From Caryophanales bacterium UBA6768 (GTDB lineage Bacteria; Bacillota; Bacilli; Bacillales_D; Amphibacillaceae): a stretch of 20,394 bases of DNA. The position numbers and the translations under genes were made by a program. The DNA is taken from assembly GCA_002453315.1 (NCBI GenBank), contig DKGO01000054.1:1-20394 (forward strand). Reading direction: 5' to 3'. The notes beneath the pieces were generated by a model that saw nothing but the letters and a program-made list of their open reading frames with translations, did no database searches and was not told the DNA's origin. Below, piece by piece: positions 8,138-15,116 of this stretch; the first letter of the stretch is position 1, and every line of letters starts with the position of its first letter.

Positions 8138-8355
8138 TTTGATTCACCTCCTCCATAATCCTCATCTCAAAAACCTCTATTATGTGAATTTATAGTCAAT
8201 AATATACCATAATTGAGGTTTAACTTACTATATCATGTATTATTCAAATTCGCAATAGACATAACCTCAATTTTTACAATAAAAATTCTACAAATGTTAA
8301 TAATTGTGGTATTGTCATTATTAACGGGAAATTAAAATTTTAAGGAGGATTTAAT
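8138..8355. promoter_or_regulatory. Divergent control region with a 10-bp inverted repeat
   Basis: This AT-rich region separates the two divergent paralogues. AATTGAGGTT (8211-8220) and its exact complement AACCTCAATT (8263-8272) form an inverted repeat across 42 bases. The right arm directly abuts a plausible plus-strand promoter, TTTACA (8273-8278) and TTAATA (8297-8302) with an 18-bp spacer. The plus gene has AAGGAGG at 8342-8348 before its TTG, and the minus gene has GGAGGAGGTG. An operator for coordinated control of both genes is a reasonable inference. No repressor gene is adjacent, unless one of the small proteins acts as one. Confidence 0.45.
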
Positions 8356-8832
8356 TTGAAAGATGAAACTAGACAAGAAAAATTTAGAAGGATAGCAACA
8401 AGGCGCATGTCTCGAATTTTTAACAATATGAACTTAATTGCAAATCTATCTAACAAGAAAAATTATATGTATAGCCAACAAGAGATTAATGAACTTTTTC
8501 AGGCATATGATGATAAAGGGAAAGAGATTCGGGCATACTTTGAATCACAATCACCTTCAAACCCCCTTAAAAAGTCATGTTTTAAATTTGCAGAGAACAT
8601 GGAAAGAAATACATCAAAGGAAACTAAAGAAGAGAAGTTTAAAAGAGTAGCAGAAAATCGGTTAAACAGAGTGCTTTCTGACATGAATTTGATTGCAAAT
8701 CTATCAAATAGAAAACATTACACGTATAGTGTTGAAGAAGTTGAAGAACTCTTTCAAGCATATGAAGATAAAGGGAAAGAAATAAAAAGATATTTCGAAC
8801 CTTTAAAAGAAGAATTTACTTTTTCAAAATAA
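8356..8832 (+). CDS. Small protein made of two tandem copies of the 8137-gene unit
   Basis: A 158-residue soluble protein, TTG start with TAAGGAGGA seven bases upstream. It consists of two ~56-residue repeats. Unit 1 (~8-63) contains NNMNLIANLSNKK and INELFQAYDDKGKEIRAYFE. Unit 2 (~92-147) contains SDMNLIANLSNRK and VEELFQAYEDKGKEIKRYFE. They are joined by a ~28-residue Ser/Asn/Lys-rich linker, and the N-L-I-A-N-L-S and F-Q-A-Y-x-D-K-G-K-E-I segments are nearly identical. Each unit is predicted to be a basic helix, a turn and an acidic helix. The divergent gene at 8137 has one more-diverged unit. It is followed immediately by a terminator that has been split by an IS. Function unknown. Confidence 0.8.
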   Translation: MKDETRQEKFRRIATRRMSRIFNNMNLIANLSNKKNYMYSQQEINELFQAYDDKGKEIRAYFESQSPSNPLKKSCFKFAENMERNTSKETKEEKFKRVAENRLNRVLSDMNLIANLSNRKHYTYSVEEVEELFQAYEDKGKEIKRYFEPLKEEFTFSK

Positions 8833-8851
8833 AAAAACCTCCAAGAAAATT
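8833..8851 (+). terminator. Left half of a terminator split by the IS element
   Basis: AAAAAACCTCCAAGAAAATT directly after the stop codon of the duplicated-unit gene is nearly complementary to 10332-10351 on the far side of the IS. Removing the IS and one copy of its 3-bp duplication restores a hairpin with stem CCTCCAAG..AA / TT..CTTGGGGG and a run of seven T, a classic Rho-independent terminator. Confidence 0.75.
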
Positions 8852-8879
8852 TGATGTGCACCCCTAGAGTTAGACCAAA
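8852..8879 (+). repeat. Left terminal inverted repeat of the IS
   Basis: Shares TG...TG.ACCC.TA.AGTTAGAC.AAA with the right end; 21 of 28 bases match without gaps. Confidence 0.8.
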
Positions 8880-8895
8880 AATCTAATTCTAGGGG
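8861..8895 (+). promoter_or_regulatory. Hairpin that buries the orfA ribosome binding site in read-through RNA
   Basis: CCCCTAGAGTTAGA (8861-8874) pairs with TCTAATTCTAGGGG (8882-8895) over 14 bp with one G:U pair and a 7-base loop. The orfA Shine-Dalgarno AGGGGTG (8891-8897) lies in the right arm, six bases before ATG 8904. RNA that starts outside the element would fold and hide it, whereas RNA starting inside the left arm would not. Such shielding is established for IS10 and IS50; here it is inferred from the fold alone. Confidence 0.6.
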
Positions 8896-8903
8896 TGTTT
8901 TGT

Positions 8904-9380
8904 ATGGCAAAATATGATTTAGCTTTCAAATTATCTGCTGTAAATGCATACCTAGCAGGAGAGGGTGGTTATCAAGCTATTGCAACAAAGTTTGGTATAT
9001 CATCTGATAAGTCTGTGCGGGTATGGGTTAAATTGTATAAAATTTTGGTAAATCCAGATTGGAACGTAAGAATACATATAAAACTTACTCTAATCAATTT
9101 AAACTAGACGCTATAAACTATAAGTTAAGAACAGGTGAGTCCTTCGATGATGTAGCTTTTACATTTGGTATTACAGAGCCTTCTATTATTGTGAGATGGA
9201 TGGATACTTGGAAAAATGAAGGTATAGATGGACTCTCCAAAGTGAAGGGGCGTCCAACTATGTCAAAAAAGAAACCTATAAAACGTGAGAAAAAGCTAGC
9301 AAAAGAATAGGAGCTTGAACGAGAAGTTGAGCTTCTCCGTGCGGGGAATGCTTACTTAAAAAAGCTCCGAGCTTTAGGGG
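8904..9380 (+). pseudogene. IS150-type orfA, broken
   Basis: ATG 8904 begins a first helix-turn-helix unit (MAKYDLAFKLSAVNAYLAGE, then YQAIATKFGISSDKSVRVWV). A frameshift near 9045 moves into the frame carrying a second unit (YSNQFKLDAINYKLRTGESF, then FGITEPSIIVRWM) and a basic linker. TAG at 9308-9310 interrupts the C-terminal leucine-zipper helix, which continues in frame as ELEREVELLRAGNAYLKKLR to ~9380. The TAG probably arose from CAG (Gln). The protein would bind the IS ends in an active element. Confidence 0.75.
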
Positions 9381-10300
9381 TAAATATTCCGAGCCGACTG
9401 CGAAAACAGAATCACGAATCATCAACGAACTCAGAAAAGAATTCCGATTAGCAGTTATCCTTAAAGGGATTAAATTTCCAAAGGCTACGTATATGTATTG
9501 GCAGAAACGCTTGGACAAACTAAGTCCAGATGAAGAAATAGAAATGAAATACAGAAAATATCTGAAGAACATAAAGGGAATTATGGGTATAGAAGAATTA
9601 CAATCGAGTTACATAAACGAGGCTTTATCGTCAATCATAAGAAAGTATTGCGTATTATGAATAGACTAGGATTAACATGCAAGAAATTCACACGTAAATC
9701 ACGAAAATATAGTTCGTATAAAGGTCAAGTAGGCAAGACTGCACCTAATCGTGTGAATCGAAGATTCTATACATCTATTCCGCGTCAAAAGATAACGACC
9801 GATACAACAGAATTAAAATATTTACAAAGGATCCGACTGGGAAAGTTGTGATTAAAAAAGCATATCTTGATCCTTATTTAGACATGTTTAATGGTGAAAT
9901 ATTATCGTATCGCTTATCCAAAAATCCGAATGCGAAAGCGGTAATGGATGGATTAGAAGAAGTTATCAAACTAATAAAACAAAGCCCTTACCGTGCAACG
10001 ATTCATACAGATCAAGGTTGGGCATATCAAATGAAAATATTTAGTAAAAAGTTAAAAGATAATTATATCTTTCAAAGTATGTCTCGCCGAGGAAATTGTT
10101 TAAATAATTCTCCTATGGAAAACTTCTTTGGGATTATGAAGCAAGAAATGTATTATGGTGTTGCTTATGAATCATTTGAAGCATTAGATTATGCGGTAAA
10201 ACAATATATTAATTACTATAATAATAAACGGATTAAAGAAAAATTGGCTGGAATGAGTCCGGTAGAATACCGAAAACAAACCACCCAATTATCAGCTTAA
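9375..10300 (+). pseudogene. IS150-type orfB (DDE transposase), broken
   Basis: The frame is entered near 9375 (KYSEPTAKTESRIINELRKE), where an active element would use programmed frameshifting. A first lesion near 9550 shifts to EEHKGNYGYRRITIELHKRG and continues through MNRLGLTCKKFTRKSRKY. A second lesion near 9830 shifts to DPTGKVVIKKAYLDPYLDMF. All three catalytic acids are still readable: D in TTDTTE (~9805), D in IHTDQGW (~10010) and E in SPMENFFGIMKQEM (~10120). The protein ends at TAA 10298-10300, just inside the right repeat. Confidence 0.8.
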
Positions 10301-10303
10301 ATA

Positions 10304-10331
10304 TTTAGTCTAACTTTATGGGTTCAGTACA
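10304..10331 (-). repeat. Right terminal inverted repeat of the IS
   Basis: The minus strand reads TGTACTGAACCCATAAAGTT inward from 10331, matching the left end. The 3-bp ATT target duplication follows at 10332-10334. Confidence 0.8.
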
Positions 10332-10351
10332 ATTTCCTTGGGGGTTTTTTT
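10332..10351 (+). terminator. Right half of the terminator split by the IS
   Basis: ATTTCCTTGGGGGTTTTTTT complements 8833-8851 and supplies the T-run. It can no longer terminate the gene at 8356, since its partner arm is almost 1.5 kb away. Confidence 0.7.
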
Positions 10352-10363
10352 GTGGGGATCCTT

Positions 10364-10768
10364 CTAATTATTTTTTCGATACACTTTATAACAGAATAAC
10401 AACCCGAAATAAACTGAACCCGAACAGCGATAACTGGATATGTTCCATTCGTTGCACTTCATTTCTTCTATAATTCTTATTGCATGTAAATAAACTAGAT
10501 TGACTTCCTGTAAGACCTTCTCGTTTACCAATATTGGATAAGTTCTGCAAGGTGAGCCAAATGTAATGATATGAACAGGTGGAATTGCCCCACCATTTAC
10601 TTTAGTAATATCTCCCAAATGAAGCATGTTAGGAAAGTGTCATTTTGCAATAGATATAGATTTTTTTTCAATCTCACTTGCCCATGTTGGACTAATTCCA
10701 AAACGGGAAACAGAGAGGGGGAAGACACCGATTCCATCAAATAAACTTCCTAATGTTAGTTCAGCCAT
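10364..10768 (-). pseudogene. Decayed C5-cytosine DNA methyltransferase, N-terminal part
   Basis: ATG 10768 with AGAGGTG upstream opens MAELTLGSLFDGIGVFPLSV, the AdoMet-binding motif I (GSLFDGIGxFP) of phage-type C5 methyltransferases. An in-frame TGA near 10645 follows EIEKKSISIAK. The frame resumes as HFPNMLHLGDITKVNGGAIP and reaches HIITFGSPC, with the catalytic Pro-Cys of motif IV. A frameshift then moves LSNIGKREGLTGSQSSLF out of frame and back to HAIRIIEEM. A third lesion leads to TNGTYPVIAV, and recognisable sequence stops. The target recognition domain and C-terminal motifs are gone. It is a dead relic of an earlier or phage-derived modification gene. Confidence 0.85.
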
Positions 10769-10798
10769 ATTTCACCTCTACTCTTCATTTTTAGGCAT

Positions 10799-10828
10799 AA
10801 AAAAAGACGCTCATTTTAATTGAACGTC
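10799..10828 (-). terminator. Rho-independent terminator of the methylase-ATPase operon
   Basis: On the minus strand GACGTTCA (10828-10821) pairs with TGAGCGTC (10813-10806) with one mismatch, across a 7-base loop, followed by TTTTTTT (10805-10799). It lies ~150 bases downstream of the ATPase stop codon and upstream of the dead C5 methylase, separating the two transcripts. Confidence 0.75.
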
Positions 10829-10834
10829 AAAAAG

Positions 10835-10867
10835 TATTATTCTCTTATATTTCCACCCAGGTCAATT
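10835..10867 (+). repeat. Left imperfect direct repeat flanking the methylase-ATPase module
   Basis: TATTATTCTCTT (10835-10846) and CCCAGGTCAATT (10856-10867) recur in the same order and orientation at 14591-14602 and 14615-14626, with three extra bases between them there. The remaining 108 bases to the ATPase stop (10868-10974) hold nothing I recognise. Confidence 0.6.
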
Positions 10868-10974
10868 AATACTGACCCAGTACTTTAATCCTTTTAATAA
10901 AATATCTTATATTTTAGAACATCATATTTCAAGAATCCAAAACTTTAATACTAGTCCAAATTTATTGTAAAATC

Positions 10975-13164
10975 TTAAATTCCTTTTTCTCTTGCAGATG
11001 AAATTAAATGCCCTAATGGGACTAATATGTTATTAGCAAAGTTATAAATATCTTCTGAATTTAAAATCGGCGATGGATTATGTGTCACATAGTTCAAAGT
11101 ATTTGAAGTCGCTTTAGCATTATTTTTCCAGTGATTCAATAGATTTTTTAAGGCATCTCTTCCTCTAAATTCTTTATGTAGTTCTATAATCTCTGCTTTT
11201 TTAGATTGATTACTGGCAATTTCAATTCTCTCTATGAAGCTTTCCACTACAGTTTCAAAGTTTTTAGCTAAGTTACCCATCAAAGTTAATCTAGAATGTT
11301 GGCATTCTTTCTTCACTAAATCTTCTAGCACTACCCTCAATGACATTGATGATAATAGAGGATAAGTTTCGTAATTAACATTTTTCACTTCTGTTACGAT
11401 ATCATGTAATTCATCCAAATAAAGGTCACCTACTACAAGTTCAGTGTCGTAAAATATTTCACCTTTTTTCTTCAGAACTTTATTTCTTTTTGTGACTTGA
11501 ATATTCAGTTCTTCTTTTTTCGAACGATCCGAGGCTCTAATGTAAGTGATAACAAAATTACCTGTTTCATTCGCTTCGAAAATTCCGTTATTTATTGTAC
11601 AAAATTTACTGACTGTGTACAATGTATTCTCAAGGCTAACACCATCATGAACTACTTTAGGGTCATAAATATTCCATGTTTGTCCCTGTTTTAAAGTTTT
11701 TTGCTTCTGTTTTAGGATTTTTTCTTCCGAACTTCCCTCCGGTTCACTAGATGTAATTCCTTCTGAACCTCCCCCTGGTTCACCAGATGTAACTCCTCCT
11801 GAACCTCCCCCTGGTTCACCAGATGTAACTCCTCCTGAACCTCCCTCTGGTTCACCAGATGTAACTTCTTCCGGACTCCCCTCTGTATCGCTAAACATAT
11901 TCCCTTGTACAGCAAAATCACTTGAACGCATGACAACGTTAATATTAATGGCTAAGTAAGTAATAAAGTTTCTAATTCCAAGCATTACATTCTCCAATGC
12001 CGTTGACTCTAAAAAGCCACCGCGCTCATCAGAAATCTCTATTTCTTCTGTGTTTTCATCAAAGTCCACAAAATTAACATAGCCTAGAACGTTCCTTAAT
12101 TTAAAGGCACTTGAAACATAATTATCACTTATATTACTTAACTCTAACCAATCGAATTCTGGGTTTAAATAGTCATACAGCGCATAATTATTCACGTATA
12201 ATTTAACTCCATGGCCAAATTCTTTTACTTTATCTGCCTTAGATCCTTCTTCTATCCAGTATTCACTTTCAAAGGATGGCCATGATTCAAGAATTTCATT
12301 AATATCTTCATCTATCTGATAATTTAATCTTTTTGCTTCTCTATTAGAATAATCAAATCTATAATGTTCTTGAATACAACCGTAAATAGCTTCATTTGAT
12401 TTTGTAAGATCTAATACTAAATTTTCTCTATTAATCTTTTTTCTTTTCTTTTCTCTTTCGGGAATAACTTCTTCCTTAAATGCAACATATTGAAAATTTA
12501 ATTTCCGGGTCATCCTATCATAATTAAAATTCACTTTGATTTTATGATTAACTACATTCTTAATTTCATTAAGGTTTTCAATTTGTTTTCCATCTATCAA
12601 TAATTTAATTTCAGGTAAATTCGACTTGGAATTATATAGTCTAAAAGAAATAAATTGGAACTTCTTTAACTCTTTTTCCTTTAATAAATGATTCATTCTC
12701 TTTTCATTTAGTTGACGAATAGTTATTTGCGTCCCTGTTTCTCCAGTTGTAGATATCTCTTTAATTGTAGGCATTGCATCTCTATACCACTTTACAGAGT
12801 ACCTAAAATTTGAGTTCTCAGTAATTATCTCAATTTCGTCTCCTAAAAAAAATGCTGAAAATAATCCTAATCCCTTGCTTCCCGCAAAAAACTCATTATG
12901 ATCATTAGTTAAATTTCCATTCCTTTTTTTATTTGAGTAGTAAATCCTATGTAAATGTTGAATATCATTATCACTAAATCCTTTGCCATCGTCCCTAACA
13001 CTTATTTTCATTAGTTCTTTGCTTATATCTACTATTACTTCTTTAGCACCTGCATCAGCTCCATTTTTCACTAATTCTGCTATTGAAACTAATGGACTTT
13101 TTACACTTGCCGCCAACTTAATAATATCTTCTACCGCCGCGAATTCAGAATTAAAATTTACCAT
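10975..13164 (-). CDS. GHKL (Hsp90/MutL/MORC-like) ATPase of a methylase operon, with repeat linker and Ig-like segment
   Basis: A soluble protein of 729 residues. The N-terminal GHKL ATPase fold is clear: N box E30-L-V-K-N34-G-A-D37-A-G-A; G1 D58-D59-G60-K-G62; G2 G95-S-K-G98-L-G100-L. Residues ~130-425 probably include the transducer domain. Residues 434-481 are four 12-residue Gly/Ser/Glu/Pro repeats (type VTSGEPGGGSGG). Then comes an Ig-like beta segment (~494-565, with GIFEANETGNFVITYI). The C-terminal helical region (~580-729) includes LNYVTHNPSP around H695. Such ATPases occur beside DNA methyltransferases, and prokaryotic MORC/MutL-like members have been described in restriction-modification contexts. 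ATG 13164 lies one base after the methylase stop, and its AAGGAG site is inside the methylase end, so translation is probably coupled. No nuclease motif is evident. It may sense or act on unmodified DNA (inference). Confidence 0.85.
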   Translation of the reverse strand: MVNFNSEFAAVEDIIKLAASVKSPLVSIAELVKNGADAGAKEVIVDISKELMKISVRDDGKGFSDNDIQHLHRIYYSNKKRNGNLTNDHNEFFAGSKGLGLFSAFFLGDEIEIITENSNFRYSVKWYRDAMPTIKEISTTGETGTQITIRQLNEKRMNHLLKEKELKKFQFISFRLYNSKSNLPEIKLLIDGKQIENLNEIKNVVNHKIKVNFNYDRMTRKLNFQYVAFKEEVIPEREKKRKKINRENLVLDLTKSNEAIYGCIQEHYRFDYSNREAKRLNYQIDEDINEILESWPSFESEYWIEEGSKADKVKEFGHGVKLYVNNYALYDYLNPEFDWLELSNISDNYVSSAFKLRNVLGYVNFVDFDENTEEIEISDERGGFLESTALENVMLGIRNFITYLAININVVMRSSDFAVQGNMFSDTEGSPEEVTSGEPEGGSGGVTSGEPGGGSGGVTSGEPGGGSEGITSSEPEGSSEEKILKQKQKTLKQGQTWNIYDPKVVHDGVSLENTLYTVSKFCTINNGIFEANETGNFVITYIRASDRSKKEELNIQVTKRNKVLKKKGEIFYDTELVVGDLYLDELHDIVTEVKNVNYETYPLLSSMSLRVVLEDLVKKECQHSRLTLMGNLAKNFETVVESFIERIEIASNQSKKAEIIELHKEFRGRDALKNLLNHWKNNAKATSNTLNYVTHNPSPILNSEDIYNFANNILVPLGHLISSAREKGI
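11722..11865 (-). repeat. In-frame 36-bp tandem repeat, four units
   Basis: Four consecutive 36-base units in the ATPase gene, each coding for 12 residues: 11865-11830, 11829-11794, 11793-11758 and 11757-11722. The first three units are nearly identical at the DNA level and the last is more diverged. Changes in unit number would keep the reading frame and only alter the length of the Gly/Ser-rich linker between the ATPase half and the Ig-like half. Confidence 0.9.
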
Positions 13165-13165
13165 A

Positions 13166-14413
13166 CTATTGCTCCTTTCTAAAAACTAAAATTGTCTCTT
13201 GAGACATAGACTTTACAGACCCTCGACCCTTCAAATTAGAAACTCTCGAAGGCATACGCTTATTATGAATGTTTCGTTTCACATCTGTTATTAAACCAAA
13301 GCAATACTTTTCCAAGAACTGCTGAGTAATTTTATCTAACGAAATTATTTCACCATCAACTGTTCGATTTCCTAAGGTCAACATTAAAATTCCTTCCTGT
13401 TTTAATGTACCAATAATTGCAATCAGAGCCTCGAAGTAATCTTGAAAAAAAGAATGGATTTTATTTTGTTTACTCTCAGATACACGATTCAAAACCTGAT
13501 TTAATGATAGAATATCCCATTCTAATATAGCATTCCTTTTTCCACCTAAACTCAAATAATCAATTTTTGAAAATGTTGTTAATACGTCTGGATGTGGAAG
13601 ATCCAAGTCTTTTTCATCTATCCACAACAAAGCCAGTATTGAAAACTGACCATATGTTACCGTAGTAGCATTATCACCATATGGTGGAGATGTACAAATT
13701 AAATCTATGCTTTCTTTTTTTATTTCAGGACAAGCCTCTCTTACATCTTTTGTGATTAATCTATGAGTAATATTAGAATTATAGTTTGGAAGATCCTCAA
13801 ATCTCTCATTAATTTCTAAAATGAAGTCCTTAGTTACATTGTTAATAATTCCTTTTATGTCCTTCTCTTTCTTCACATGAAGCTTAAAAGTTGATTTTCG
13901 GGAATTTTTGTATTTATGGATAATATTAGAAAAGCAAAGCCAATAATACCTTCTTGTTATATAATCTTCTTCTTTAGATATAGCAGTTTTAATTTTACTT
14001 AAGTCTTCAATGATGTCTTCCCTAAACCACTTTTTTATATTTCTAAAATCATGTAGAATATAATTTTCATTTAAACGTTGTTCTAGAATAGAGTTTTTAG
14101 TTTTAATAACTAAGTGATCTACGCCAGTGAGCTTCACATCAGTAAATAGATTAGCCAATGGATTTATATCAACCCCTATTGTTTCTAATCCCAACTCTTT
14201 ACCCACTACTAAGGTTGTTCCTGAGCCATGAAATGGATCAAATATATTCTTTATTCCTTTTTCTACTTGTAAGATATCGTTTAATACTTTCTCTTGCATA
14301 GGTGCAACCATCATAGCTGGATATTTAGCTATACCATGAATGCCATTTTGTTTAAATTCTTTAAAATCTAAACTGCCTGCTCTATAGTTTAATTTTTTTT
14401 GTAATAATTCCAT
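13166..14413 (-). CDS. DNA methyltransferase, N4-cytosine/N6-adenine type
   Basis: A 415-residue DNA methyltransferase using AdoMet. Motif I is FDPFHGSGTT (58-67), followed by a GVDINPLANLFTDVK segment (~78-92) that binds the cofactor. The catalytic motif IV is TSPPYGDN (241-248), followed by TTVTYGQFS. Motif I precedes motif IV by ~180 residues, the reverse of the common SPPY-first enzymes, and the space between could hold the target recognition region. TSPPY does not by itself separate m4C from m6A. ATG 14413 has GGAGG six bases upstream. It is first in an operon with the GHKL ATPase (1-base gap). No restriction endonuclease gene of known type is adjacent. Intact, unlike the dead C5 methylase next door. 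Confidence 0.9.
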   Translation of the reverse strand: MELLQKKLNYRAGSLDFKEFKQNGIHGIAKYPAMMVAPMQEKVLNDILQVEKGIKNIFDPFHGSGTTLVVGKELGLETIGVDINPLANLFTDVKLTGVDHLVIKTKNSILEQRLNENYILHDFRNIKKWFREDIIEDLSKIKTAISKEEDYITRRYYWLCFSNIIHKYKNSRKSTFKLHVKKEKDIKGIINNVTKDFILEINERFEDLPNYNSNITHRLITKDVREACPEIKKESIDLICTSPPYGDNATTVTYGQFSILALLWIDEKDLDLPHPDVLTTFSKIDYLSLGGKRNAILEWDILSLNQVLNRVSESKQNKIHSFFQDYFEALIAIIGTLKQEGILMLTLGNRTVDGEIISLDKITQQFLEKYCFGLITDVKRNIHNKRMPSRVSNLKGRGSVKSMSQETILVFRKEQ

Positions 14414-14438
14414 TGCACACCTCCAATTTAAATTATTT

Positions 14439-14473
14439 CTATAGTACTATATTCTCATTTATATGCTATAGTA
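14439..14473. promoter_or_regulatory. Repeated CTATAGTA and a 12-bp palindrome before the methylase gene
   Basis: CTATAGTA occurs at 14439-14446 and again at 14466-14473. The first copy is part of a perfect palindrome, TATAGTACTATA (14440-14451), 26 bases before the methylase start codon. On the minus strand, TTGTCG followed 18 bases later by TATAAA could be a promoter overlapping the upstream copy. A protein-binding operator controlling the methylase is possible. The AT-rich context makes chance palindromes fairly likely. Confidence 0.4.
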
Positions 14474-14590
14474 TCAACTAACGACAAGTGCTGTGCTGTA
14501 CTGGAAAATATGTGTAGTCAGACCTATAACAGCATCTCATGAACCAGAATCATGACTTTCCTCAGAATAAATATATATTTAAGTTAAGTT

Positions 14591-14626
14591 TATTATTCTC
14601 TTGTGTCCCCACACCCCAGGTCAATT
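14591..14626 (+). repeat. Right imperfect direct repeat flanking the methylase-ATPase module
   Basis: TATTATTCTCTT (14591-14602) and CCCAGGTCAATT (14615-14626) match the pair at 10835-10867, ~3.76 kb away, in the same orientation. Confidence 0.6.
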
Positions 14627-15116
14627 GCTTGCCACCGAAACAGTAATGTGGTTTTTCAGTACCTTCTTCCTAGTTTTTTCACCTTCTCCTACAAATACGA
14701 AATGCTTGTGAAAGACTAAGGATTTCTAAATAATTTCTCTTTGTAGCAACGATACATATTCCACATGTATGAAATTGATTGCAAAAAACAATATATATAA
14801 CTTAAAATGACTCATATGAATTTACGTGGCACTTTCCCTTTCTCTTATCGATATTGTCACAGTGAATCGGCATGGATAATGCTCTAGTTCATTTTCCATC
14901 ACTCCAAGTTTAAGCTCTCTTTTTTGGGGATAAGAATTCAAATTAAATGAGATATAAAAATAGAGATACTGCTTTTAAACAATATCCCTCATTTTTCTCC
15001 GTTTCTTCTGGCGGAATCTTGGCGGAGAACCTATTCATTTTTAATCATTTCATCCATTTTACGTACCATCGAAATGCAGTCAAATCAACGTTTTCACTTC
15101 AAATGCCTCTAGTGAA
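14627..15116. other. Non-coding stretch between the methylase module and guaA
   Basis: No gene with a ribosome binding site is seen on either strand. The part nearest guaA (15080-15090) carries the GTTGATTTGAC motif also found beyond the left att-like repeat. A 7-bp inverted repeat (TTCTCCG at ~14996 with CGGAGAA at ~15024) has no T-run. No clear terminator follows guaA on the minus strand, which fits displacement of its original terminator by the island. Confidence 0.5.

Larger units (their letters stand above)
8852..10331 (+). mobile_element. Degenerate IS3-family (IS150-type) insertion sequence, 1480 bp
   Basis: Terminal inverted repeats match at 21 of 28 positions: TGATGTGCACCCCTAGAGTT from 8852 against TGTACTGAACCCATAAAGTT inward from 10331. 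They are flanked by a 3-bp ATT duplication (8849-8851 and 10332-10334), the size usual for IS3. Inside are orfA with two helix-turn-helix units and orfB with a DDE integrase core, in the IS150-type arrangement. At least three frameshifts and one nonsense codon make it inactive. It lies exactly in the dyad of the terminator of the upstream gene. Confidence 0.88.

Noticed and set aside
8833..10351. A-rich/T-rich flanks as an extension of the IS inverted repeats
   Set aside because: The TG/CA termini with a 3-bp ATT duplication define the ends, and the joined flanks make a standard terminator for the upstream gene.
5575..10768. Sequencing error as the source of all frameshifts
   Set aside because: The long genes outside the island and the methylase-ATPase operon are free of lesions, while lesions cluster in mobile and accessory genes.
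10975..11110. HEPN RNase domain at the ATPase C-terminus
   Set aside because: The region is helical and has LNYVTHNP, but I cannot see the required R-x4-6-H motif, so only a helical domain is claimed.
11722..11865. Regular 36-base repeats suggesting a CRISPR array
   Set aside because: The units are directly adjacent with no spacers and are in frame inside a long intact gene, so they are a coding tandem repeat.
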